A stretch of DNA of 64,000 bases from Hydrogenophaga sp. (GCA_016741995.1 JACVCO010000002.1:186001-250000), one strand, 5' to 3'. Positions 35,036 to 43,376 are shown, numbered from the stretch's first letter. Notes: a model not told the origin generated them from the sequence alone. Program-made: numbers and translations.

Positions 35036-35938
35036 TCAGCGCTTCATGTGCGTCCTGATCCAGGACGCCAGCTGCCTGACGTCTTCCCGCAGCCGTTCGT
35101 GGGGCGCGATCCAGAGGTTGAGCGTGTGCGGGCTGTCGATGAAGCCAAAGGGCGCGACGAGCTGGCCCGTTTCGATTTCCTTTTCCACCACGTAGTGCGG
35201 AGCGAGCGCCACGCCCAGTTGCGATGAAGCGGCCTCGATTACGAGGTAGAAGTGTTCATAACGCTCGTGTGCGGTGAGCCCGACGTCGCCGCAGTTCATC
35301 TGCGTGGCCCATTCGGTCCATGCGTTGGGCCGGGTGGCGGTGTCGAGTATTCGCGCGCGCTGCAGCGAAGCCACCGACGAGATGCCCACGCTTTCCACGT
35401 ACCTCGGGTGGCACACCGGGCCGATGCGCTCGCGCAGCAGCGGTTCGATGACGACATCCTGAGGCGGCCGGTGCATGCTCGTTCGAATCGCCAGGCTGAT
35501 CTTGTCGCGCACGAAGTCCACTTCGCCATGGCTCATGTTGAGGTGAACTTCGACCTCCGGATGACGGTGCTTGAACTCGCTCAGTTTGGGTATCAGCCAC
35601 TTCATCATGATGGTGGCCGAGCAGGACAGTGTGAGGCGCCCCGGGGCCAGGCGCGCCACCGCTTCCTGCATGAGGCGAAACGCCTCCGTCAACTGGCCCG
35701 CGAGCGCGCCACCTTCTGCGGTGGTGGTCACCGAGCGCGGCAGGCGGTGCAGCAGCGGGATACCGAACTGGTCTTCCAGCGCGTGCACGTGCCGGCTGAT
35801 GGCGCCGTGCGTCACGCAGAGCTCCCCGGCGGCGGCGCTCATCGAGCCGAGCCGGGCCGATGCCTCAAAGGCCCGCAACGCATTCAGCGGCAGCCTGGCC
35901 CGGGGTTCATCCACGGGCGCTGACTTCTTGTCTGTCAT
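35036..35938 (-). CDS. LysR-family regulator (GcvA-like) divergent from the RuBisCO-like operon
   Basis: A 300-residue LysR protein of the GcvA-like branch. The helix-turn-helix includes LPLNALRAFEASARLGSMSAAAGELCVTHGAISRHVHALED, read in parts, and is followed by LHRLPRSVTTTAEG. The effector domain begins near residue 100 (GRLTLSCSATIMMKWLIPKLSEF). It is transcribed away from the SBP - RuBisCO-like protein operon across a 202-base AT-richer gap, the classical arrangement for a LysR activator and its target. It is therefore the best candidate regulator of that pathway, and its ligand is probably the acid sugar or a pathway intermediate. Confidence 0.92.
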   Translation of the reverse strand: MTDKKSAPVDEPRARLPLNALRAFEASARLGSMSAAAGELCVTHGAISRHVHALEDQFGIPLLHRLPRSVTTTAEGGALAGQLTEAFRLMQEAVARLAPGRLTLSCSATIMMKWLIPKLSEFKHRHPEVEVHLNMSHGEVDFVRDKISLAIRTSMHRPPQDVVIEPLLRERIGPVCHPRYVESVGISSVASLQRARILDTATRPNAWTEWATQMNCGDVGLTAHERYEHFYLVIEAASSQLGVALAPHYVVEKEIETGQLVAPFGFIDSPHTLNLWIAPHERLREDVRQLASWIRTHMKR

Positions 35939-36140
35939 GAAAACTCACACCTCGTGCCGGAAAAATGGAATGTTCAGAGCGGGACTCATTGCCTAGACTT
36001 TCCCCACGCTCACCGGATTTTCCACGTCAACTGAAACGATGCCCGGCGAATGCAAAAAACTCAAGGGTAAACCCTGAAATCTTTTGCGGGTGTGAGCGCA
36101 ACTGACAGCCAATCCCGGCTGCACTACATCGGAGACAAGC
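35939..36140. promoter_or_regulatory. Divergent promoter region of the RuBisCO-like operon
   Basis: A 202-base gap between the LysR gene and the binding-protein gene, less GC-rich than its flanks. It holds the perfect dyad AGGGT-AA-ACCCT at 36064-36075, in an A-rich context (AAAAAACTCAAGG). This is a candidate activator site. GGAG lies nine bases before the start of the binding-protein gene. No other gene is seen here. Confidence 0.5.
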
Positions 36141-36941
36141 ATGAAACTCAATCGCCGTCACTTCACCGTCGCCCTGTCGATCGCGCTGGGCACGCTCGTT
36201 TCGCTGCCCGCGCACGCCGACGCGCTGTCCAACATCCAGGCGAAGAAAAAGATCCGCGTGGCCACGGACATGGGCATTCCCCCGTTCGGCATGATGGACG
36301 GCAGCATGCAGCCCACGGGCTCGGACGTCGAGGTGGCGCGAGCGCTGGCCGCCGACTGGGGTGTGGAGATCGAGTTCATCAACACCACCGGGCCGACGCG
36401 CATTCCCAACCTCAACACGGACAAGGCCGACGTGGTGATCTCCTCGCTCTCCGTGACCGAGGAGCGTGCCAAGGTGGTGGACTTCACCAAGCCTTACTCC
36501 TTCATCCGCACGACCGTGATCGCCCCGGTGGCCGACAAGAGCGTGAAGGACTGGGGCGATCTGAAGGGCAAGTCGATTGCGGTGGTGCGCAGCACCATGC
36601 AGGACGTGGAGCTGACCGCGAAGGCGTCCGCCCTGGGGATCAACGTCGTGCGTTTCGACGACGACGCCACCGTCATCACGGCGGCCATTTCCGGGCAAGC
36701 CACCTACGTGGGCCTGGGCGACCCACAGATGAAGGCCATCAACCAGCGTTCGCAGGGCAAACCTTTCGAAGCCAAGCTGGTGATCAAGCAATTCCCGATC
36801 GCCATGGGCGTGAAGAAGGGCGAGCCTGCCCTGCTGGCCAAGCTCAACGAGTGGATTGCGGCCAACGCCAAAAGCGGCAAGCTCAATGCGCTCTACCGCA
36901 AGCACCACGGCGTGGACGTGCCCGCCGAATTCCTGCAGTAA
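36141..36941 (+). CDS. Family-3 (polar amino acid type) ABC substrate-binding protein
   Basis: A 266-residue periplasmic receptor with a signal peptide at residues 1-26 (ending LPAHADA). Core motifs KKIRVATDMGIPPFGMMD, SDVEVARALAADWGVEIEF and the hinge segment SSLSVTEERAKVVDFTKPYS match SBP family 3, including the Arg that contacts a substrate carboxylate. It is the first gene of the operon and belongs with the permeases and ATPase at 40489-42634. Three catabolic genes separate it from them, so the transporter and enzymes are surely one unit. The ligand is probably a carboxylate; the family is best known for amino acids. Confidence 0.92.
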   Translation: MKLNRRHFTVALSIALGTLVSLPAHADALSNIQAKKKIRVATDMGIPPFGMMDGSMQPTGSDVEVARALAADWGVEIEFINTTGPTRIPNLNTDKADVVISSLSVTEERAKVVDFTKPYSFIRTTVIAPVADKSVKDWGDLKGKSIAVVRSTMQDVELTAKASALGINVVRFDDDATVITAAISGQATYVGLGDPQMKAINQRSQGKPFEAKLVIKQFPIAMGVKKGEPALLAKLNEWIAANAKSGKLNALYRKHHGVDVPAEFLQ

Positions 36942-37006
36942 GTCGTGCACCGCGGGCGCGCCGTGCGCCCGCCGTCCGGCACACCCCATCGCCCCCTGGA
37001 AACGCC

Positions 37007-38266
37007 ATGCAACAGCACCGTATAGAAGCGGACTACCTCCTCGAGACACCGGACGATCCCGAGCGCACGGCGGCCACCATTGCCGGGGAGCAATCCAGCG
37101 GCACCTTTGTTCGTGTGCCGGGTGAAACCCCCGAGCTGCTGGAGCGCGCGGCAGCGCGTGTGGTGAAGCTGGAGGTAATCGACCGCTTCACCGGCCAGCG
37201 CGCGTTGCCCACGGCCCACCCCACACCGGACAACGAGCGCCTGACGCGCGCCCGGCTCACGCTGTCGTGGCCCTTGGCGACGATGGGCCCCTCCCTGCCC
37301 AACCTCATGGCCACCGTGGCCGGCAACCTGTTCGAACTGAAGCAGGTAAGCGGCCTGCGGCTGCTGGACATCCGGCTGCCCGAGCCCTTTGCCGCGGCTT
37401 ACACCGGGCCGAAGTTCGGCGTGGAAGGCACGCGGCGCCTGGCGGGCGTGCACGGGCGGCCCCTGATCGGCACCATCATCAAGCCCAGCGTCGGGTTTTC
37501 TGCCGAGGACACCGCCACACTGGTGGCCCGGCTCTGCGAAGCCGGCATCGATTTCATCAAGGACGACGAGTTGCAGGCCGACGGCCCCAACTGCCCGTTC
37601 GATGACCGTGTGGCGGCCGTGATGCGCGAGATCAACCGCTGCGCCGACCGCACCGGCAAGAAGCCCATGTACGCGTTCAACCTCACCGGCGACCTCGATG
37701 AAATGAAGCGGCGCCACGACCTGTTGCTCAAACAGGGCGCGACGTGTCTCATGGCCAGTCTCAACTCGGTGGGGCTGGTGGGCATGATCGAGCTGGCGAA
37801 GTTTTCCCAACTGCCCATCCACGCCCACCGCAATGGCTGGGGTTATCTGTCGCGCCACCCATTGCTGGGTTGGTCGTTCGCCGCCTGGAGCAAGTTCTGG
37901 CGACTGGCTGGCGCAGACCACATGCACGTCAATGGGCTGGCCAACAAGTTTTCCGAGCCCGACGAAAGCGTCATCGAATCGGCGCGCTCCTGCATGGAAC
38001 CGATGTTCGCTACCCGGCCCTGCACCGTGATGCCGGTGTTCTCTTCGGGGCAGGGCGTCGCCCAGGTGCCGGGCACCTACGCGGCCGTCAACACCACGGA
38101 TCTGATCGTCACGGCCGGGGGCGGCATCCTGGCCCACCCGGGCGGGCCGGGCGCGGGCGTGAGCGCGCTGCGCGAAGCCTGGGACGCCGCGCTGCAGGGC
38201 GTGCCGCAGGCCGACTACGCGCGCACGCATCCGGCACTGCAGACGGCGCTGGGGGCCACGGCATGA
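37007..38266 (+). CDS. RuBisCO-like protein, probable 3-oxo-acid-phosphate decarboxylase or related enzyme
   Basis: A 419-residue form IV RuBisCO-like protein. It keeps Lys185, Asp187 and Glu188 of IKDDE (equivalent to carbamylated Lys201, Asp203, Glu204 of spinach), Lys159 (Lys175), His272/His274-Arg275 (His292/294-Arg295), His307 (His327), Lys314 (Lys334), Ser347 (Ser379) and the Gly-rich phosphate loop AGGGILAHPGG. The Lys177 position is Ser161, and Gly381 is a Gln, so carboxylation of ribulose bisphosphate is not expected. The metal and phosphate sites suggest a phosphorylated sugar acid. With the DUF1537 kinase next door, OiaX- or OiaT-like cleavage of 3-oxo-isoapionate 4-phosphate is the closest known reaction. 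Its stop overlaps the kinase start. Confidence 0.9.
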   Translation: MQQHRIEADYLLETPDDPERTAATIAGEQSSGTFVRVPGETPELLERAAARVVKLEVIDRFTGQRALPTAHPTPDNERLTRARLTLSWPLATMGPSLPNLMATVAGNLFELKQVSGLRLLDIRLPEPFAAAYTGPKFGVEGTRRLAGVHGRPLIGTIIKPSVGFSAEDTATLVARLCEAGIDFIKDDELQADGPNCPFDDRVAAVMREINRCADRTGKKPMYAFNLTGDLDEMKRRHDLLLKQGATCLMASLNSVGLVGMIELAKFSQLPIHAHRNGWGYLSRHPLLGWSFAAWSKFWRLAGADHMHVNGLANKFSEPDESVIESARSCMEPMFATRPCTVMPVFSSGQGVAQVPGTYAAVNTTDLIVTAGGGILAHPGGPGAGVSALREAWDAALQGVPQADYARTHPALQTALGATA

Positions 38267-39633
38267 ACGAGGGCGGCCGTCCGCTCCCCGAAGGCCCGCT
38301 CGTGGCCTTCTACGGCGACGACTTCACCGGCTCGTCTGCCGCGATGGAGGTGCTGGCCTTCGCCGGCCTGCAAACCATCCTGTTTCTCGCGCCACCCACG
38401 TCCGAACGCCTGGCCCGTTTCGCGCACTATCGCGCCATCGGCATTGCGGGTGTGGCCCGCTCGCGCCCACCCGCCTGGATGGATGAGCACCTGCCACCGG
38501 TGTTCGACACGCTCGCCGCCATCGGGGCGCCGGTGGTTCACTACAAGGTTTGCTCGACCTTCGACTCCGCCCCGCACATCGGCAACATCGGGCGCGCGGC
38601 GGAGATCGGCCAGCGGCGCTTTGGTGGCTGGGTGCCGCTGGTGGTGTCCGACCCCGGCATGGGCCGCTTCCAGGCCTTCGGGCACTTGTTCGCACATGCC
38701 CAGGACGTGGGTTACCGGCTCGACCGCCACCCCACGATGTCGGTGCACCCGACCACGCCCATGCACGAAGCCGACCTGGGCCGCCACCTGGCTGCGCAGA
38801 CCGATCTGCGCGTGGGGCTGGTGGACTTCGCCACCATGAAGCGTGGCGGGGCCGACGCACAACTGGCGCAGGAAATCGCCCAGGGCGCGGCCATCGTGTC
38901 GCTGGACGTGCTGGACCTGGAAACCCTGCGCGAGGCCGGCCGGCTCATCTGGACGGCGCGCAGCGCATCGCCCCGTTTCGTGATCGGTTCGCAAGGTGTC
39001 GAGCAGGCGCTGGTGGCGCACTGGCGCGCGACCGGCCTGATTCCCGACACCTCGGCCGCGGGCGTTTGCACAAAAGTGGATCGCATCGCGGCCGTCTCGG
39101 GTTCGGTGTCACCCATCACGGCCGCACAGATCCGGCACGCGAGCGCGCATGGCTTCGAGCCGATTGCGCTGGACGCGCGGCTTGCGACCCACGAAGCGCC
39201 ACTGGCCGCCGAGGTGCAACGGATCACGCAACTGGCCCGCGAAGCGATCAAGGGCGGCCGCGATCCGCTGGTGTTCACCGCGAGCGGCCCCGATGACCCG
39301 AGGGTGCTTGCCTTCCGCGAGGCCGTGCAGGCCAGTGGCACACCCATGGCCACGGTGAACGACCGGCTGGGTGCTGCGCTCGGCAACATCCTCAATGCGC
39401 TGGTGCGCCAATGCGATCTGCGCCGCGTCGTGATCTCGGGCGGCGACACCTCCAGCCACGCGGCGTCGCGCCTGGGCATCGACGCCCTGACCGCCATCGC
39501 ACCGCTGTCGCCGGGCGTGCCCCTGTGCCGTGCCCACTCGCCCGACCCCGCCATCGACGGCCTGGAGATCGCCCTGAAGGGCGGCCAGACCGGCGCCACC
39601 GACTTCTTCTCGGCCGTCAGAGACAAACGCTGA
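38263..39633 (+). CDS. DUF1537 four-carbon acid sugar kinase (OiaK/OtnK-like)
   Basis: A 456-residue kinase of the DUF1537 family. The N-terminal domain begins with VAFYGDDFTGSSAAMEVLAFAG (DDxTG motif), and the C-terminal nucleotide-binding half contains DPLVFTASGPDDPRV and VVISGGDTSSHAASRLGI. Known members phosphorylate threonate, erythronate, 3-oxo-tetronate and 3-oxo-isoapionate. The ATG overlaps the RuBisCO-like protein stop by four bases (ATGA), so the two are made together. The implied order is phosphorylation followed by RuBisCO-like cleavage. The exact substrate cannot be read from the sequence. Confidence 0.9.
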   Translation: MNEGGRPLPEGPLVAFYGDDFTGSSAAMEVLAFAGLQTILFLAPPTSERLARFAHYRAIGIAGVARSRPPAWMDEHLPPVFDTLAAIGAPVVHYKVCSTFDSAPHIGNIGRAAEIGQRRFGGWVPLVVSDPGMGRFQAFGHLFAHAQDVGYRLDRHPTMSVHPTTPMHEADLGRHLAAQTDLRVGLVDFATMKRGGADAQLAQEIAQGAAIVSLDVLDLETLREAGRLIWTARSASPRFVIGSQGVEQALVAHWRATGLIPDTSAAGVCTKVDRIAAVSGSVSPITAAQIRHASAHGFEPIALDARLATHEAPLAAEVQRITQLAREAIKGGRDPLVFTASGPDDPRVLAFREAVQASGTPMATVNDRLGAALGNILNALVRQCDLRRVVISGGDTSSHAASRLGIDALTAIAPLSPGVPLCRAHSPDPAIDGLEIALKGGQTGATDFFSAVRDKR

Positions 39634-39662
39634 CGCCACCCACCCCCCTCACAGGACATCCC

Positions 39663-40454
39663 ATGAGACTGCAAGGAAAGATCGCACTCATCACCGGCGG
39701 CGCACGCGGCATCGGCTTTGCCATCGCCACCGCGCTGGCGCGCCAGGGCGCCGTCATCGCCATCGCCGACATCAATGCACAAGGCGCCAATGCCGCCGCG
39801 GCCCGGTTGCGCGAGTCCGGCGCGCAGGCCCAGGGCTTCGTGGTGGACGTGGCCGACGCGCGCTCGGTGGACACCTTGCTCAAAGACATCACCACCCAGC
39901 TCGGCCGGCTCGACATCCTCATCAATAACGCGGGCATCGGCGGCAACACCCCGTTCCTCGACATCACGCTGGAGAACTGGAACCGCACCATCTCCATCAA
40001 CCTCACCGGTGCCTTCATCGTGGCGCAGGCGTGTGCAAAGCGCATGGTGGCGCAAGGCCAGGGCGGCAAGATCATCAACATCGCGTCGCTCTCCGGGCAG
40101 CGCGGTGGTAACGGCCGCGGTGCGTACGGCGCGGCCAAGGCCGGCCTGGAATTGCTGACCAAGGTGATGGCGGTGGAGCTGTCGCCGCACGGCATCAACG
40201 TGAACAACATCGCGCCCGGTGCCATCGAGACCGAGATGGCCGCGACCGCGCACGACGCGGCCACGCGTTCCGCTTACAACTACCTGGTGCCGATGGTGCG
40301 CTACGGAACGCCCGAAGAGATCGGCGACGCCGCGGTGTTCCTGTGCTCCGACGAAGCCCGCTACGTGCAGGGGCACACCCTCAATGTGGACGGTGGCTTC
40401 AGGGCCGCGGGCCTGATGTTCGGCGACCGCAAGGCGCCGGCGGTGGCTGGCTGA
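39663..40454 (+). CDS. Short-chain dehydrogenase/reductase of the acid-sugar pathway
   Basis: A 263-residue classical SDR. The NAD-binding motif is TGGARGIGFAIATAL near residue 11, followed by NNAG at about residue 89, the catalytic Ser in NIASLSGQRGG and the YGAAK tyrosine-lysine pair. DVADARSV carries the acidic residue that usually favours NAD over NADP. It lies 29 bases after the kinase gene. Oxidation of a hydroxyl to the 3-oxo group required by the kinase and RuBisCO-like protein is the simplest role. This would replace the HIBADH-type LtnD enzyme of threonate pathways. Confidence 0.92.
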   Translation: MRLQGKIALITGGARGIGFAIATALARQGAVIAIADINAQGANAAAARLRESGAQAQGFVVDVADARSVDTLLKDITTQLGRLDILINNAGIGGNTPFLDITLENWNRTISINLTGAFIVAQACAKRMVAQGQGGKIINIASLSGQRGGNGRGAYGAAKAGLELLTKVMAVELSPHGINVNNIAPGAIETEMAATAHDAATRSAYNYLVPMVRYGTPEEIGDAAVFLCSDEARYVQGHTLNVDGGFRAAGLMFGDRKAPAVAG

Positions 40455-40488
40455 GCCACCGATCCGAAACCACCGAGGAGACACAAGC

Positions 40489-41166
40489 GTGACGCTGGAC
40501 TTCATGCCCATCTTCGAGCGTTGGCCCATGCTGCTGGACGGCGCGCTGATGACGCTCAAGCTCGCGGCTGCGGCCACCCTCGGTGGTTTCGTCATCGGCA
40601 CGCTGTGTGCGGTCGGCCGCAACTCCAGCTCGCGCTGGCTGGCCCGCGTGTGCACGGCCTATGTGGAGGCGATCCGCAACACGCCCTTCCTGGTGCAGAT
40701 CTTCCTGGTGTTCTTCGGGCTGTCTTCGATCGGCCTCACCCTGGACGCCTTCACCGTGGCCATCATCGCGTTGACGATCAACGTCGGCGCCTACACCGGC
40801 GAGATCATGCGCGCCGGTTTCAACTCGGTGCATGCCGGGCAATGGGAGGCCGCCGAGTGCCTGGGTCTGTCGCGCTTGCAGATCTACTGGCACGTGGTGC
40901 TGCGCCCGGCCGTCGAGCGCGTCTACCCCTCGCTCACCAGCCAGTTCATCCTGCTGATGCTGGCCTCGTCCATCACATCGCAGATCTCGGTGGCCGAACT
41001 CACGGGCAACGCCAACTACATCCAGGGCGCGTCGTTCCGGCCCATGGAGACCTACGTCACCATCGGCGTCATCTACTTCGGGCTGGCGCTGATCATGCGG
41101 CTCGCCTTCTGGCTGCTGGGCCTGCTGGTCTTTCCGCGCCGACGCCGTCTGGGCACCCCGCTGTAA
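40489..41166 (+). CDS. Amino-acid-type ABC transporter permease 1
   Basis: A 225-residue HisM/GlnP-family inner-membrane permease with a GTG start and GAGGAG nine bases upstream. The EAA loop reads EAAECLGLSRLQIYWHVVLRPAVERVYPSL in parts, with a Gln in place of the usual ExA pattern nearby (GQWEAAECLG). Other family marks are YVEAIRNTPFLVQIFLVFFGL and LTINVGAYTGEIMRAG. About five membrane segments are predicted. It forms a heterodimer with the next permease and uses the family-3 binding protein at the start of the operon. Confidence 0.93.
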   Translation: MTLDFMPIFERWPMLLDGALMTLKLAAAATLGGFVIGTLCAVGRNSSSRWLARVCTAYVEAIRNTPFLVQIFLVFFGLSSIGLTLDAFTVAIIALTINVGAYTGEIMRAGFNSVHAGQWEAAECLGLSRLQIYWHVVLRPAVERVYPSLTSQFILLMLASSITSQISVAELTGNANYIQGASFRPMETYVTIGVIYFGLALIMRLAFWLLGLLVFPRRRRLGTPL

Positions 41167-41177
41167 AGGTCCATGCC

Positions 41178-41834
41178 ATGCCTACCTTCGGCCTGATTCA
41201 CGTCCAGTTCCTTCTGCAGGGTGCGATGTGGACCATCGTCCTCTCGCTGTGCGCCTTCATCGGCGGCGGCCTGATGGGTTTGCTCATTGCGCTCTGCCGT
41301 GTCTCGCGATTCGCGTGGCTGCGGGGCCTGGCCGCGGCCTACATCCAGGTCGTGCAAGGGGTTCCGCTGCTGGTGCTCATGTTCGTGGGCTACTTCGGTC
41401 TGCCGGCACTCGGTGTGCCCGTGTCACCCTTGCTGGCCGCCACGCTGTCCATGACGGTCTGGGTTGGCGCCTACCTGGGCGAGTTCTGGCGCGGCAGCAT
41501 CCAGGCGGTGCCCCGCGCCCAATGGGAAGCCGCCGAATGCCTGGCGCTCAGCTCGGCGCAACGCATGTTCAAGGTGATCGTTCCGCAAGCCATCCGCAAC
41601 GCCACGCCGGGCACCGTGGGCTTCATGGTGCAGATCGTCAAGAACACCTCGCTCGCTTCGGCGGTGAGCTTCGTCGACCTGACCCGCGCGGGCCAGCTCA
41701 TCAACAATGCCACCTTCCAGCCCTTCATCACCTTCACAGTGGTGGCGCTGATCTATTTCCTTCTGTGCTACCCGCTGTCCGTGCTCAGCCGTCGGCTTGA
41801 AGCGCGCATGTCGCGCGGCGTGCGCACCGTATGA
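41178..41834 (+). CDS. Amino-acid-type ABC transporter permease 2
   Basis: A 218-residue permease of the same family: YIQVVQGVPLLVLMFVGYFGL, VGAYLGEFWRGSIQAVP and the EAA loop EAAECLALSSAQRMFKVIVPQAIRNATP (in parts), then VKNTSLASAV. The start at 41178 is the second of two close ATGs and lies 11 bases after the first permease stop. The stop overlaps the ATPase start (ATGA). It completes the membrane part of the acid-substrate importer. Confidence 0.92.
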   Translation: MPTFGLIHVQFLLQGAMWTIVLSLCAFIGGGLMGLLIALCRVSRFAWLRGLAAAYIQVVQGVPLLVLMFVGYFGLPALGVPVSPLLAATLSMTVWVGAYLGEFWRGSIQAVPRAQWEAAECLALSSAQRMFKVIVPQAIRNATPGTVGFMVQIVKNTSLASAVSFVDLTRAGQLINNATFQPFITFTVVALIYFLLCYPLSVLSRRLEARMSRGVRTV

Positions 41835-42634
41835 GACAGGCACCAACCATGGAACAAGCCACGGCCATGACCCAGTCAAACCAACCTGCAATCGTTCCCA
41901 CCAGTGGCGGCGAGATCGTGACCCTGCGCGACGTGCACAAGAGCTTCGGCGATGTGGAGGTGCTCAAGGGTGTGAGCTTCCAGGTCGAGCGGGGCGGCGT
42001 CACGGTGCTCATTGGCCGCTCCGGCTCGGGCAAAAGCACCGCCTTGCGCTGCATCGATCGCCTGGAGCGTGTGAACCGTGGCCACATCCGCGTGTGCGGT
42101 CACGACCTCACCGACCCGAAGCTGGACCTGCGCCAGCTGCGCCTCGACGTGGGCATCGTGTTTCAGAGCTACAACCTCTTCCCGCACCTGACGATCGCGG
42201 AGAACATCATGCTGGCGCCGCGCAGCGTCAAGAAGATGCCGCGCTCCGAGGCCGATGCGCTGGCCCGTCAGTGCCTGGAACAGGTCGGGCTGTCGGAGAA
42301 ATTCGACGCCTATCCCGAGCAGCTGTCGGGTGGCCAGCAGCAGCGCGCCGCCATCGCCCGATCGCTGGCCATGCAACCCAAGGTGATGCTGTTCGACGAG
42401 GTGACTTCCGCGCTCGACCCCCAGCTCACGGGCGAGGTGTTGCGCGTGATCGAACGCCTGGCCGAAGACGGCATGACCATGGTGATGGTGACGCACGAGA
42501 TGAACTTCGCGCGCCGCATCGCCGATCAGGTGGTCTTCATGCACCACGGCAAGGTGTGGGAGATGGGCCCGCCCGACATTCTGGACAAGCCCGGTACGCA
42601 GGAACTGCAGGAATTCCTCGCCCACGACCTGTGA
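41831..42634 (+). CDS. ABC transporter ATP-binding protein, GlnQ/HisP type
   Basis: A 267-residue ATPase of the polar-amino-acid transporter family. Walker A is GRSGSGKST (about residues 61-69), followed by the Q-loop FQSYNLFPHLT, the signature LSGGQQQR, Walker B VMLFDEVTSALDP and the H-loop VTHEM. A 27-residue extension precedes the first core strand, and in-frame starts at 41831 and 41849 are possible; the ATGA overlap favours 41831. It energises the transporter built from the two permeases and the binding protein at 36141-36941. Confidence 0.94.
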   Translation: MRQAPTMEQATAMTQSNQPAIVPTSGGEIVTLRDVHKSFGDVEVLKGVSFQVERGGVTVLIGRSGSGKSTALRCIDRLERVNRGHIRVCGHDLTDPKLDLRQLRLDVGIVFQSYNLFPHLTIAENIMLAPRSVKKMPRSEADALARQCLEQVGLSEKFDAYPEQLSGGQQQRAAIARSLAMQPKVMLFDEVTSALDPQLTGEVLRVIERLAEDGMTMVMVTHEMNFARRIADQVVFMHHGKVWEMGPPDILDKPGTQELQEFLAHDL

Positions 42635-42674
42635 GGCGCCACGGCGATCAATGTGCGGTGAACGCTCCTCTGCC

Positions 42675-43259
42675 ATGAGCAGGACGTACACCCTCGATGA
42701 GCTGGGCACCTTCTGCAATCTCATCGCAGAAGGTGGGGTGGTGGCGTATCCCACCGAGGCGGTGTTCGGTCTCGGGTGCGATCCCTTCAACGAGGCCGCG
42801 GTGCAAAGGGTCTTCCGGTTGAAGCGCCGCGATCCCGCCCAAGGCTTTCTCGTGATCGCTGCGAGCGAAGCGCAATTGCAGCCGTTCGTGGACTGGACCC
42901 GTGTGACGGCCCGGCAGCGGCGTGCCATTGCGGCTTCCTGGCCCGGCCCCACGACCTGGGTGCTGCCGCGGTCGCAACAATCACCGGCCGCCGTGTCGGG
43001 CGCGCACGGCGGCATCGCTGCGCGTGTGACGGCCCACCCCGCCGCCGTCGCGCTGTGCCGGGCCTTTGGCGGGGCGCTGGTCTCCACCAGCGCCAACCTC
43101 CATGGTCAACCGCCGGCCCGGAGCCTTGGTGATATCCAGGCTGGATTTGCCGCTGGGGACCTGGACGGCGTGCTCGATGCACCCCTGGGCGGCCTGCGCA
43201 ACCCGAGCGCCATCCTTGACGCACTGACAGGCTGCGTTATCCGTTCGGCACAGGGGTGA
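42675..43259 (+). CDS. tsaC: TsaC/YrdC-family threonylcarbamoyl-AMP synthase
   Basis: A 194-residue YrdC-like protein that makes threonylcarbamoyl-AMP for the t6A modification of tRNA. The N-terminus VVAYPTEAVFGLGCDPFNEAAV and KRRDPAQGFLVIAA fit TsaC closely. Further marks are WPGPTTWVLP and VSTSANLHGQPPARSLGDI. An in-frame ATG at 42651 would add eight residues and has GAGG upstream, so the start is uncertain. It follows the ABC operon on the same strand at a short distance but has no functional link to it that I can see. A terminator follows. Confidence 0.85.
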   Translation: MSRTYTLDELGTFCNLIAEGGVVAYPTEAVFGLGCDPFNEAAVQRVFRLKRRDPAQGFLVIAASEAQLQPFVDWTRVTARQRRAIAASWPGPTTWVLPRSQQSPAAVSGAHGGIAARVTAHPAAVALCRAFGGALVSTSANLHGQPPARSLGDIQAGFAAGDLDGVLDAPLGGLRNPSAILDALTGCVIRSAQG

Positions 43260-43264
43260 CGAGA

Positions 43265-43293
43265 AAAGGCCCTGTTGCAGCAACAGGGCCTTT
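43265..43293. terminator. Bidirectional intrinsic terminator
   Basis: AAAGGCCCTGTTG (43265-43277) and CAACAGGGCCTTT (43281-43293) form a perfect 13-bp stem with a CAG loop, with A and T runs at the two ends. It separates tsaC from the tRNA gene, which is transcribed from the other strand. Confidence 0.85.
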
Positions 43294-43300
43294 GAATGGG

Positions 43301-43376
<76 letters not shown>

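Noticed and set aside
37007..38266. A functional RuBisCO carboxylase
   Set aside because: Lys177 and Gly381 equivalents are replaced, and no phosphoribulokinase or small-subunit gene is present in the window. It is a RuBisCO-like protein.
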